Assembly: GCA_017552535.1 (NCBI GenBank)
Contig: JAFZPV010000018.1
Coordinates: 1 to 54,323, forward strand
DNA: 54,323 nucleotides
Source: Clostridia bacterium
GTDB lineage: Bacteria > Bacillota > Clostridia > Christensenellales > Aristaeellaceae
Direction of reading: 5' to 3'
Below are positions 7,441-15,538 of the stretch, in pieces (the stretch's first letter is position 1; every line of letters begins with the position of its first letter). The position numbers were made by a program, and so were the translations under genes. Under the pieces are notes generated by a model that saw only the letters and a list, made by a program, of their open reading frames with translations, ran no database searches and had not been told where the DNA came from.

Positions 7441-10038
7441 GTGGAACAGAGAAACAGCATGCTGAAGGATATCGACCTGCGCGTGAACGAACTGCTGGAC
7501 CGGATGACCCTGGACGAGATGATCATGCAGACCGACCAGTATTTCAGCCCGGGCTTTACGCGCCGCAATAAAAGGGGCGACGCGGAAAGCGTGGACACGG
7601 AAAAACTGCACGAGCTATTGAAAGGATACAGCGTTGGCTCCATCCAGGCGCGGGAAATGACCCCGGCGCAGATCAACGAGCTGCAGTCTTACGCGGTGGA
7701 GCGCACCCGGCTGGGCATCCCGTTCCTGTTCAGCGAGGAGGCCCTGCACGGCCTGTGCCACCGGTCTGCCACGGCGTTTCCGCAGCAGATCGGTTTGGCG
7801 GCCACCTTCGAGCCGGAGCTGGGAAGGCGCATGGGCCGGGCCATCGGCACCGAAGCCCGCGCCATGGGCATACATGAGACCTACAGCCCCGTGATGGACC
7901 TGATCCGCGATCCCCGCTACGGAAGGGCAGAGGAATCCTACGGCGAGGATACGTTCCTGTGCGCGGAGTTCGCCCGGGAGACGGTCACGGGCATGCAGGG
8001 GGAAAACCTCTCCGATCCGGACGCCATCGCCGCCGAGCCCAAGCACTACGCGGGCTACGGGGCGCCGGTGGGCGGTATCAACTGCGCGCCCTGCGCCATG
8101 GGGCGCCGGGAGGTGTTCAGCGACTGCCTGCCCGTGTTCGAGGCGGCTTTCCGGGACGCGGGCGCCGTGGACGCCATGTGCTCCTACAACGCCATAGACG
8201 GCGTGCCGGTGTCTGCGGATCACGAGCTGCTCACCGAGGTGCTCAGGGACCGGTGGGGCATGCGCGGCTTCGTGCGCAGCGACCTGACCGCCGTTGCGCG
8301 TTTGTATGACAACCACTATGTGGCGCCCAGCCGCAAAGAGGCGATCGCCATGGGCCTGGAGGCGGGCGTGGACCTGCAGCTGTACGATTTTCCCCACGAG
8401 GAATGGCGCGAGGGCATCCGGGCGCTGGTGGAAAGCGGCAGGCTGGACAAAGCTGTGGTGCGCCGCGCGGCGGGCCGGGTGCTGCGGGTCAAATTCCTGC
8501 TGGGCCTGTTCGAACATCCCTACGTGGACGAGAGCCGCAGGGAAAAATACGTGCATATTCCTGCGCACCTCAGCCTGGCAGAGGAGATCGCCCGCAAGAG
8601 CATCGTGCTGCTCAAAAACGAAAACGGGCTGCTGCCGCTGAAAAAAGACATAAAGCGCATCGCGGTGCTGGGGCCTTCCGCCGAAAACGCGATGCTGGGC
8701 GACTATACCACCGAATACAAGACCGGCGTTTCGGTGCTGGAAGGCATACGCGCCTGCCTGCCCGAAGGGACCGAGATCCTCTTTGACAGGGGCTGCCATT
8801 TTCGGGGCGACGCGGTGCAGCCCATAGACTCAGACTGGCTGCGGGACGAAAACGGAGAAACCGGCCTCACGGGGCGCTACTTCGACGGCCGCGAGTTCCG
8901 GGGAGAGCCGCTGCTTACGCGCCGCGACCACATGATCAACTTCAACTGGATCATGAACAAGCCCTGCGACGAGGTGGACGCCTACTGCTTCAGCGTGCGC
9001 TGGACGGGCTTCCTCGTGCCGGACGAGACCTTCGACGGCTTTATCGGCTTCGGCACCCAGGACAGCATGCGCCTGTACGTGGACGGAGAGCTGATCCTGG
9101 ACGGCTGGGGCGAAAAGAAGCGCTCCGACCGGTCCGTGCCCTTCCGCTTTGAAAAGGGGCGCTCCTACGCGCTCAGGATCGATTTTACCAACGACCGCCG
9201 GGGTGCAAAGGTGCTGTTTGGCTTTAACCGCGAAAAGGAGGACTTCTCCCGGGCGGTGGAACTGGCCCGGCAGGCAGAGGCAGCCGTTGTGTGCCTGGGC
9301 GACAATCCGGATACCTCCGGCGAGAATCTGGACCGGGCGAGCCTGGATCTCCCCGGCAGACAGACGGAGTTTTTGAAGGCGGTTTACGCCACCGGCACCC
9401 CGGTGGTGCTGGTACTGCAGACGGGCAGGCCCGTGTCCATCGTGTGGGAGAGTGAGAACATCCCCGCGATCCTGGAGTGCTGGTTCCCGGGAGAGATGGG
9501 CGGCCACGCCGTGGCGAAGACGCTGTTTGGCGAAAACAATCCCGGCGGACGCCTGCCCATGAGCTTTCCAAAGTCCGTGGGCCAGGTGCCCTGCCACTAT
9601 TCCCGCCGTCCCGGCGGCGGAAAGCGCTATGTGGAGATGGACTGGCTGCCGCTGTATCCCTTCGGCTACGGCCTGAGCTACACGCAGTTCGAATACGGTG
9701 ATCTTGCCCTCAGCGCGGACATAATACAGGCGGGCGAAGCGGTCACGGCTGAATTCACGGTCAGAAACACCGGCAGCAAAGCGGGCGACGCGGTAGGACA
9801 GATCTATCTGAGGGATATGTTCTCCTCCACCGTCAAGCCGTACATGGCGCTGGCGGGCTTCAAGAGGGTATACCTGGAGCCGGGCGAGGAAAAGCGGGTG
9901 CAGGTAATGATAACGCCCCGCAGCATGCGCACGCTGGGCCGGGACTTCGTGTGGCGCGTGGAAAAAGGAGACTTCCGGGTGTTTTTGTGCGTAAACGCCG
10001 AGCAGCCGGTGGAGCATAAGGATTTCAGGGTGGAGTAA
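7441..10038 (+). CDS. Glycoside hydrolase family 3 beta-glucosidase/xylosidase with PA14 insert
   Basis: The protein, 865 residues from the GTG at 7441, lacks a signal peptide and should act on imported oligosaccharides in the cytoplasm, releasing terminal beta-linked glucose or xylose. Domains in order: GH3 catalytic barrel (nucleophile Asp281 in FVRSDLTAV), the GH3 C-terminal alpha/beta domain (SIVLLKNENGLLPL) interrupted by a PA14 domain from about residue 474 to 620 (TGRYFDGREFRGEPLL, FIGFGTQDSMRLYVDGELIL), then CLGDNPDTSGENLDR and a C-terminal fibronectin III-like domain. PA14 inserts restrict the pocket to particular glucosides. GTG was chosen because GGGAGGAAAG precedes it; ATG at 7459 is an alternative. 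The next gene starts three bases downstream. Confidence 0.9.
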   Translation: MEQRNSMLKDIDLRVNELLDRMTLDEMIMQTDQYFSPGFTRRNKRGDAESVDTEKLHELLKGYSVGSIQAREMTPAQINELQSYAVERTRLGIPFLFSEEALHGLCHRSATAFPQQIGLAATFEPELGRRMGRAIGTEARAMGIHETYSPVMDLIRDPRYGRAEESYGEDTFLCAEFARETVTGMQGENLSDPDAIAAEPKHYAGYGAPVGGINCAPCAMGRREVFSDCLPVFEAAFRDAGAVDAMCSYNAIDGVPVSADHELLTEVLRDRWGMRGFVRSDLTAVARLYDNHYVAPSRKEAIAMGLEAGVDLQLYDFPHEEWREGIRALVESGRLDKAVVRRAAGRVLRVKFLLGLFEHPYVDESRREKYVHIPAHLSLAEEIARKSIVLLKNENGLLPLKKDIKRIAVLGPSAENAMLGDYTTEYKTGVSVLEGIRACLPEGTEILFDRGCHFRGDAVQPIDSDWLRDENGETGLTGRYFDGREFRGEPLLTRRDHMINFNWIMNKPCDEVDAYCFSVRWTGFLVPDETFDGFIGFGTQDSMRLYVDGELILDGWGEKKRSDRSVPFRFEKGRSYALRIDFTNDRRGAKVLFGFNREKEDFSRAVELARQAEAAVVCLGDNPDTSGENLDRASLDLPGRQTEFLKAVYATGTPVVLVLQTGRPVSIVWESENIPAILECWFPGEMGGHAVAKTLFGENNPGGRLPMSFPKSVGQVPCHYSRRPGGGKRYVEMDWLPLYPFGYGLSYTQFEYGDLALSADIIQAGEAVTAEFTVRNTGSKAGDAVGQIYLRDMFSSTVKPYMALAGFKRVYLEPGEEKRVQVMITPRSMRTLGRDFVWRVEKGDFRVFLCVNAEQPVEHKDFRVE

Positions 10039-10041
10039 ACA

Positions 10042-10932
10042 ATGAAAAAGCTCGCGGTCTTTCTGGCGCTCATCTTCCTTGCGCTGCCGTGCGGCTTCGT
10101 GAACGCCCGCGGCGAAACGGCCCAGGCAGCAGGCGAATCCGCCGCCGCGTCCCGGCAGGGCGCCGCCATGCCGGAGATCTGGCGGGAGGTCTTCAGCCGC
10201 CCGTGGTACGATCAGAGCCTGCTGTACAACCTGCCGGACGACTTCAGGGACGCGCTGCTCGATACCCGCCTGGTATACACCGACGGCGTGTACTGCTACT
10301 ATCTGTTCGATATGGGAAGCCGGTATTCCGACAGGCTGTACAGATTCTTCACCAACGGCGACAGGCTGTTCGCTGCGGACGAGGAAATGCATATCCAGTA
10401 TGAATACGAACCGCTTGACAGCGCCGCAGGCGAGGCGTTCCGCGGCAACGCGGACTGGCAGCTGTTCTATGAAGTAAACAACTGCGGCGATTACTATAAA
10501 GAGCTGGGCAGCCACTACTTCAAGCATCTTTTCCTGGCCCCGGACGGCAGCTTTACCTACTGCGGCGGCGGATACGAGGCTTTTTCCGGCCAGGATGCCG
10601 GCAGGGAAAACCTGGACGAACTGGTTTCGGGCTTATGGAGCCTGGACGCGGAGAATTTCACGCTGTGCCTCTTTCCCGACAGGTTCTCGGAGAACTATTT
10701 CCTCCATGAAAACGACGGCCTGAACGACCTGTTTCACATTTTTACCCCGGACAACGGCTATACCTGCGGCTGCGTGATGTTTGATTGCGAATACGTGTAC
10801 GCCAACGGGCCGGGCATCCTGATGTACGTCATCGATCCAAAGGTCGATGAGCAGATGGCTTTTTACTGCCTGACCGAAAGACCTGAATACGGCCCGGATT
10901 ATTGTTTTCACTATTTCCAGACAGCCGGCTGA
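10042..10932 (+). CDS. Unknown secreted protein
   Basis: I do not recognise this 296-residue protein. Residues 1-22 form a signal peptide (MKK, hydrophobic core, cleavage likely after VNA), followed by an Ala-rich linker to about residue 43. The mature part is rich in Tyr, Phe, Asp and Cys (for example YTDGVYCYYLFD, TYCGGGYEAF, TCGCVMFDCEYVY) and looks like one globular extracellular domain of mixed strands. It begins three bases after the GH3 stop, with the GGTGGAG end of that gene as ribosome binding site, so the two are co-translated. No membrane anchor is visible after the signal peptide. Confidence 0.7.
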   Translation: MKKLAVFLALIFLALPCGFVNARGETAQAAGESAAASRQGAAMPEIWREVFSRPWYDQSLLYNLPDDFRDALLDTRLVYTDGVYCYYLFDMGSRYSDRLYRFFTNGDRLFAADEEMHIQYEYEPLDSAAGEAFRGNADWQLFYEVNNCGDYYKELGSHYFKHLFLAPDGSFTYCGGGYEAFSGQDAGRENLDELVSGLWSLDAENFTLCLFPDRFSENYFLHENDGLNDLFHIFTPDNGYTCGCVMFDCEYVYANGPGILMYVIDPKVDEQMAFYCLTERPEYGPDYCFHYFQTAG

Positions 10933-10983
10933 TTTATGACCGCCCGAAACGAGGCGTCCGGGCCTGTATGCGCTTTTGCGCGC

Positions 10984-11012
10984 TTGACTTTGCTTTGCCT
11001 CCCGGGTATACT
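10984..11012 (+). promoter_or_regulatory. Putative promoter of the ABC importer operon
   Basis: -35 TTGACT (10984-10989), 17-bp spacer, -10 TATACT (11007-11012), 63 bp upstream of the substrate-binding protein start. Confidence 0.7.
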
Positions 11013-11075
11013 GTATCCGTTACCTGTTCTTGACGGCTTTGGCCGTTGGAATATTTGCATGAGGGGGATCATTCT

Positions 11076-12263
11076 ATGAAACGTTTGCTTGCAGTGGCGC
11101 TCGTGCTGGTTCTCGTGTTCTCTGCGGTGCTCACCGCGCATGCCGAGAGCGTACAGGACGCGCTGGAAAAGGCCGCCAAAATGACCAACGAAGAGCTTTA
11201 CGCCAAGGCGAAGGAAGAATTCGCCGCCGGCGCGCAGCTCAACTTCTATTCCACCACCTCCTTCGCGGAGAAGGCCGCGGCCAACTTCATGAAGGCCTAC
11301 CCGGACCTGGACGGCAAGGTGATCTACGCCGAGATCGACGACGGCGAGACCTATACCAAGCTCACCAACCAGATCGGCTCGGGCGTGAAGGATTCGCCCG
11401 ATATGGCGCTGGTGCAGAACGGCCCCGACCTCAAGGTGAACCTGCTGGAGGACGAGCTGAGCTACAACTACTTCCCCGAGGCGCTTAAGGACGTGGTGCC
11501 CGAGGCGTACCAGGAGCCCACTGTGGTCACCTTCATCAACTCCCTGATGATCTACAACAACAAGGAAGGCTCCGTGGGCGTCAACAACGTGTGGCAGCTG
11601 GTGGAAGAGGACTGGAAGGGCCGCGTGTTCTTCAAGGACCCCACCAACGAGACCGTGAACCTCAACTTCCTCATTATGCTCACCAGCCCCGAATGGACCG
11701 AAAAGATGGAAAAGGCCTACGAGGCCCGCTACGGCAAGGCCTGGGCCAGCGACGAATTCGAAAGCGCGTCCTATGAATGGATCGACGGCTTCCTGAAGAA
11801 CGTCAACTACACCTTCACCTCCGCCTCCAAGATCGCTACCGGCATCGCTTCCGGCGCGGCGGGCAACATGGGCATTTTCGTGTTCTCCAAGCTCCGCAAG
11901 GTGGCGGAAGAGGACCGGGCGAACCTCACGGTGCTGCAGTTTGAAAACGACGTGGACTGCTTCTCCGGCTTCATGTACAACGTGTACGCCACGGTGTGCT
12001 CCGATACCGACTGCCCCTACGCCTGCGCGCTGTTCATCAACTGGCTGCTGAGCGAAGAGGGCTTCGCGGGCGAAAAGAGCTGGAACTCCAGCCAGGGCTA
12101 CTACAGCCCCAACACCACCATCGGCAAGCCCGAAGGCCTCGAGGACCAGGCCTACGTCTACTGGGACGGCAAGCTGGTGTTTGAGGACCTGGAATACATC
12201 GACGGTCTTGGCGCGGCCTATACCGACGTGTACCGTTTCATCAACGTGCGCGTGAGCAAGTAA
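11076..12263 (+). CDS. ABC transporter substrate-binding protein, ferric iron/polyamine (FbpA/PotD) type
   Basis: This 395-residue extracellular solute-binding protein (family 1/6-like) has a signal peptide MKRLLAVALVLVLVFSAVLT ending at AHA and no lipobox. The two-lobed fold shows LNFYSTTSFAEKAAANFMKA, TYTKLTNQIGSG, DMALVQNGPD, NSLMIYNN and WKGRVFFKDPTNE. Partner genes follow at 12529 (fused permease) and 14357 (ATPase). The ligand could be ferric iron, a polyamine, a phosphonate or an organic anion; sequence does not decide. The start at 11076 has a GAGGGGGATC site; the earlier ATG at 11046 lacks one. A strong terminator right after the stop should make this protein more abundant than the permease. 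Confidence 0.85.
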   Translation: MKRLLAVALVLVLVFSAVLTAHAESVQDALEKAAKMTNEELYAKAKEEFAAGAQLNFYSTTSFAEKAAANFMKAYPDLDGKVIYAEIDDGETYTKLTNQIGSGVKDSPDMALVQNGPDLKVNLLEDELSYNYFPEALKDVVPEAYQEPTVVTFINSLMIYNNKEGSVGVNNVWQLVEEDWKGRVFFKDPTNETVNLNFLIMLTSPEWTEKMEKAYEARYGKAWASDEFESASYEWIDGFLKNVNYTFTSASKIATGIASGAAGNMGIFVFSKLRKVAEEDRANLTVLQFENDVDCFSGFMYNVYATVCSDTDCPYACALFINWLLSEEGFAGEKSWNSSQGYYSPNTTIGKPEGLEDQAYVYWDGKLVFEDLEYIDGLGAAYTDVYRFINVRVSK

Positions 12264-12274
12264 ATACCTTTCTT

Positions 12275-12303
12275 CGGCGGGGGCATCGTCCCCCGCCGTT
12301 TTT
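12275..12303 (+). terminator. Strong hairpin terminator between binding protein and permease genes
   Basis: A perfect 9-bp stem (CGGCGGGGG with CCCCCGCCG), loop CATCGT, then TTTTTC. It probably lets only part of the transcripts reach the permease and ATPase genes. Confidence 0.85.
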
Positions 12304-12305
12304 CG

Positions 12306-12480
12306 GCTTTTCACGGAAAGCCCGGGTTTGTTCGCCCGGCATTCCACCTCATCACCGCCTTCGGCGGAGCTTCCCCTCCAGGGGAAGCCTTATATGCCTT
12401 CTCCTTGAGGAGAAGGTGGGCCGCGAAGCGGCTCGGATGAGGTGTCGGTTTACGCAAGTCCCTGACTTTCCGGGAAGAAC
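12306..12480. mobile_element. MITE-like hairpin-rich repeat, copy 1
   Basis: The core at 12345-12444 has terminal CACCTCATC and GATGAGGTG. Between them lie four small hairpins: CCGCC-TTC-GGCGG, GCTTCCCCT-CCA-GGGGAAGC, CCTTCTCCTTGAGGAGAAGG and GCCGC-GAA-GCGGC. Outside the core, TTTTCACGGAAAG on the left and CTTTCCGGGAA on the right extend the inverted ends. A second copy in the opposite orientation is at 18738-18905. No transposase is encoded. It sits inside the importer operon, between the terminator at 12275 and the permease gene. The outer boundaries are approximate. Confidence 0.75.
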
Positions 12481-12528
12481 CCGTTTTTCTGCTGACAGCT
12501 CTTAAATCCTCTGAAAGGATATGGTCGT

Positions 12529-14352
12529 ATGAAAGCGATCCAGCCGGACCTGAGGCGCGAGCCGATGCGGTACCGCCTCAGAGCCTTCTTCGCAAAGCCC
12601 GCCAACCTCATACTGCTTCTGTTCATCGCGGTGCTGGCGGTGCTTTCGCTGGCGCCCATGGTGACGATGCTCACCAATATGTTTAAGGTGCACGCGGGCA
12701 CGGAAAAAAAGATGCTGCGCCTCAAGGCGGGCAGCTTCACGCTCAACCACTTCGAGATGCTGTTCAAAGACAGGGAATGGGGCAAAGCCAATTTCTGGAC
12801 GCCCCTGCTCAATTCCCTGATCGTGGCCTGCGGCTCCGGCCTGCTGGGCATACTGATCGGCGGAACGGTGGCCTGGTTCGTGACGCGCTCGGACCTCAAG
12901 TGCAAAAAGTTCATCTCTGCCGTGTTCGTGTTCCCCTACATGATGCCCGCCTGGACGCTGGCGCTGTTCTGGACGAACATGTTCCAGAACAGCAAGGTGG
13001 GCGGCGGCGTCGTGGGCATGGTGGAATCGCTTTTAGGAGTGTGCATGCCCCAGTGGTTCGTGTACGGCCTGTTTCCGATGATCGTGGTGATCGGCCTGCA
13101 CTATTCGCCCTTCGCCTACCTGCTGATCGGCGGCATACTCAAAAACATGGACGCCACGCTGGAGGAAAGCGCCACGATCCTGAAGGCCAGCCGCTTTACC
13201 ATCATCCGACGCGTCACGGTGCCCATCATCATGCCGGCGGTGCTCAGCACGTTTTTGCTGATCTTCTCGTCCGGCTTTGCCAGCTACACCGTGCCGGTGT
13301 TCCTGGGCTCGGCCACGCGCACATTCACCCTTTCCACCAAAATGCGCGCGCTGATCCAGGCCGGCTATGAGGGGCAGGGCTACATCATCGCCTTCATATC
13401 CATCCTTCTGGGCACGCTGATCCTGGGCGTGAACCAGTACTTCACGGGCAAGCGCAAGTCCTTTACCACGGTAACGGGCAAGAGCGGCCAGGTGTCGCTG
13501 GTAAAGCTGAAGGGCGCCAACTGGCCCGTGAGCGCGCTTCTGATCGTGCTGACGCTGTTCTTTGCCATCATGCCGCTCATCTCCTTTGCGCTGGAGAGCG
13601 TGATCCGCCAGCCCGGCAACTATTCGCCCTCCAATATGACCCTCACCTTCTGGATCGGCACCGAGGCATCCGCCTTTGAAACGGGCATGCCCAACGGCAT
13701 CCTGATGAACGGCACCATGTGGTCGGGCCTGGCCCGCCAGGTGGGCCTTGCGCTGGCGGTGGCGCTGGTGGTGGGCACCTGCGGCATGCTGATCGGCTAC
13801 GCGTGCGTGCGCAGGCGGGGCAGCTTCCTCTCAAAAGCGGTGGAGAACCTGGCGTTCTTCCCCTACCTCATGCCCGCGATGGCCTTCGGCACCATCTACC
13901 TGGCGGTGGCCACCAGCGCCTCCTTCAAGTGGATGTACGGCTCCTTCTTCCTGCTGGGCCTGGTGGCGGCGGTCAAGTTCCTGCCCTTCGCGTCCCGCTC
14001 GGGCGTCAACTCCATGATGCAGATCTCGCCCGAGATCGAGGAAGCCGCCACGATCTTCGGCGTGGGCTGGGTGACGCGCATGGCGCGCATCCTGTTTCCC
14101 ATACAGAAAAGCGCCATCATATCGGGCTATCTTCTGCCCGTGATCAACGTGATGCGCGAAGTGGCGTTGTTTACGCTTCTGGTGCCGTATCCGCGCTATC
14201 TGCTCACCACCATGCTGTTCTCGTTCAACGAGACCGGCTACGCGCAGTACGGCAGCGCGGTCACGCTGCTCATCATCGTGATCATCATCGCGATCAACTC
14301 GCTGGTCAACAAGCTGACGGGCGCGTCGTTCGACAAGGGAATCGGAGGTTAA
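12529..14352 (+). CDS. ABC transporter permease, fused two-domain FbpB type
   Basis: This 607-residue inner-membrane protein has two binding-protein-dependent transport domains in one chain, each with about six membrane segments. The EAA loops are recognisable: LEESATILKASRFTIIRRVT (about residues 213-232) and IEEAATIFGVGWVTRMARI (about 504-522). Such fused permeases serve ferric iron, thiamine or phosphonate importers. The start follows a GAAAGGATATGG site. The MITE at 12306-12480 separates it from the binding-protein gene; the ATPase gene follows four bases after its stop. The three gene products should form one importer. Confidence 0.9.
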   Translation: MKAIQPDLRREPMRYRLRAFFAKPANLILLLFIAVLAVLSLAPMVTMLTNMFKVHAGTEKKMLRLKAGSFTLNHFEMLFKDREWGKANFWTPLLNSLIVACGSGLLGILIGGTVAWFVTRSDLKCKKFISAVFVFPYMMPAWTLALFWTNMFQNSKVGGGVVGMVESLLGVCMPQWFVYGLFPMIVVIGLHYSPFAYLLIGGILKNMDATLEESATILKASRFTIIRRVTVPIIMPAVLSTFLLIFSSGFASYTVPVFLGSATRTFTLSTKMRALIQAGYEGQGYIIAFISILLGTLILGVNQYFTGKRKSFTTVTGKSGQVSLVKLKGANWPVSALLIVLTLFFAIMPLISFALESVIRQPGNYSPSNMTLTFWIGTEASAFETGMPNGILMNGTMWSGLARQVGLALAVALVVGTCGMLIGYACVRRRGSFLSKAVENLAFFPYLMPAMAFGTIYLAVATSASFKWMYGSFFLLGLVAAVKFLPFASRSGVNSMMQISPEIEEAATIFGVGWVTRMARILFPIQKSAIISGYLLPVINVMREVALFTLLVPYPRYLLTTMLFSFNETGYAQYGSAVTLLIIVIIIAINSLVNKLTGASFDKGIGG

Positions 14353-14356
14353 GCAC

Positions 14357-15466
14357 ATGCCCCAGATCATATTGGAACACATCAACAAACGCTTTGACAA
14401 ATTCGTGGCCGTGGACGATCTGAACCTGGTCATCGAAGACAGGGGCTTCGTGACCCTGCTGGGCCCCTCGGGCTGCGGCAAGACCACCACGCTGCGCATG
14501 ATCGCGGGCCTGGAAACGCCCACCTCCGGCCGCATCCTCATAGACGGAAAGCCGGTATACGATTCCGAAAAGGGCATCAACCTGCCTCCCAACAAGCGGG
14601 ATATCGGCTTTCTGTTCCAGAACTACGCGCTCTGGCCCCACATGACGGTGTACCAGAACATCGCCTTCGGCCTGGAGATGCTCAAGTGGGACAAAAACCG
14701 CATCCGCCAGCGGGTGGACGAGATGCTGAAGCTGCTCAAGATCGACCAGTTCGAAAAGCGCTATCCCGCGGAACTGTCCGGCGGCCAGCAGCAAAGGGTG
14801 GCCATCGCCCGCACCCTGGCGCCCAGCCCCCGCGTGCTGTTCATGGACGAGCCGCTGAGCAACCTGGATGCCAAGCTGAGGGGAGAGATGCGCACGGAGC
14901 TCAAGCGCCTGCACACCGACACCAACTCCACCTTCGTCTACGTCACCCACGACCAGCTGGAGGCCATGACGCTCTCCACCCGGGTGTGCCTGATGGAAAC
15001 GGGCGTGCTGCAGCAGTACGCGCCGCCGCTGGAGATATACAACAAGCCCGCCAACACCTTCGTCGCGGGTTTCGTAGGCAATCCCACCATGAACTTTATC
15101 CCCGCCAGGGTCACCGGCAGGCGCGATGACGGCGCGGCCCTGGAGTTCCTGGGCAGGAAGGCGGCGTTCATTTCTTCAGACCTCGGCGAGATCGGCGAAG
15201 ATGCGATCCTTGGCGTCAGGCCGGAATTTCTGCCCATCCGGGAAGACGGCGCATTGGAGGCGTCCATCTATTCCACGCTGCCCGCGGGCATGGAGACCAC
15301 GGTGAAGGCCAATTGCTCAGGCACGATGCTCACCAGCGTGGTGTTCGGCTCGGTGGACTACGAGGTGGATTCCGCGGTGCGCATGGACATCGTGGGAAGC
15401 GACATCGTCCTGTTCGACGGAAAAACCCAGAAAGCAGCCGGCTCGGGCAGGATTGTATTCGGCTGA
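14357..15466 (+). CDS. ABC transporter ATP-binding protein, FbpC/PotA type
   Basis: This 369-residue ATPase powers the importer encoded just upstream. Walker A is GPSGCGKTT, the Q-loop NYALWP, the signature LSGGQQQRVAIARTL, Walker B VLFMDEPLSNLDAKLR and the switch His lies in VYVTHDQLEAM. After the nucleotide-binding domain, residues about 240-369 form an OB/TOBE regulatory domain (VGNPTMNFIPARV, ILGVRPEF), usual for the ferric, polyamine and sugar CUT1-like classes. A GGAGG site precedes the start. The operon ends at the bidirectional hairpin at 15493. Confidence 0.93.
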   Translation: MPQIILEHINKRFDKFVAVDDLNLVIEDRGFVTLLGPSGCGKTTTLRMIAGLETPTSGRILIDGKPVYDSEKGINLPPNKRDIGFLFQNYALWPHMTVYQNIAFGLEMLKWDKNRIRQRVDEMLKLLKIDQFEKRYPAELSGGQQQRVAIARTLAPSPRVLFMDEPLSNLDAKLRGEMRTELKRLHTDTNSTFVYVTHDQLEAMTLSTRVCLMETGVLQQYAPPLEIYNKPANTFVAGFVGNPTMNFIPARVTGRRDDGAALEFLGRKAAFISSDLGEIGEDAILGVRPEFLPIREDGALEASIYSTLPAGMETTVKANCSGTMLTSVVFGSVDYEVDSAVRMDIVGSDIVLFDGKTQKAAGSGRIVFG

Positions 15467-15482
15467 GCTTCCGGAAAGAACC

Positions 15483-15519
15483 AAAAAAACCCGCAGCCGC
15501 CGGCATGGCCGGCGGCTGC
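15483..15519. terminator. Bidirectional terminator between importer and MATE genes
   Basis: A perfect 12-bp GC stem (GCAGCCGCCGGC with GCCGGCGGCTGC, loop ATG, 15493-15519) lies between two converging genes. On the minus strand it is followed by GGGTTTTTTT (15483-15492), an ideal terminator for the MATE gene; the plus strand has only GCTGCGTTTTGG. Confidence 0.9.
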
Positions 15520-15538
15520 GCTGCGTTTTGGCTTGGAT

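Noticed and set aside
8830-10527. A 565-residue minus-strand open frame
   Set aside because: It is antisense to the GH3 gene and the following secreted-protein gene; composition is typical of a shadow frame, with no recognisable domain.
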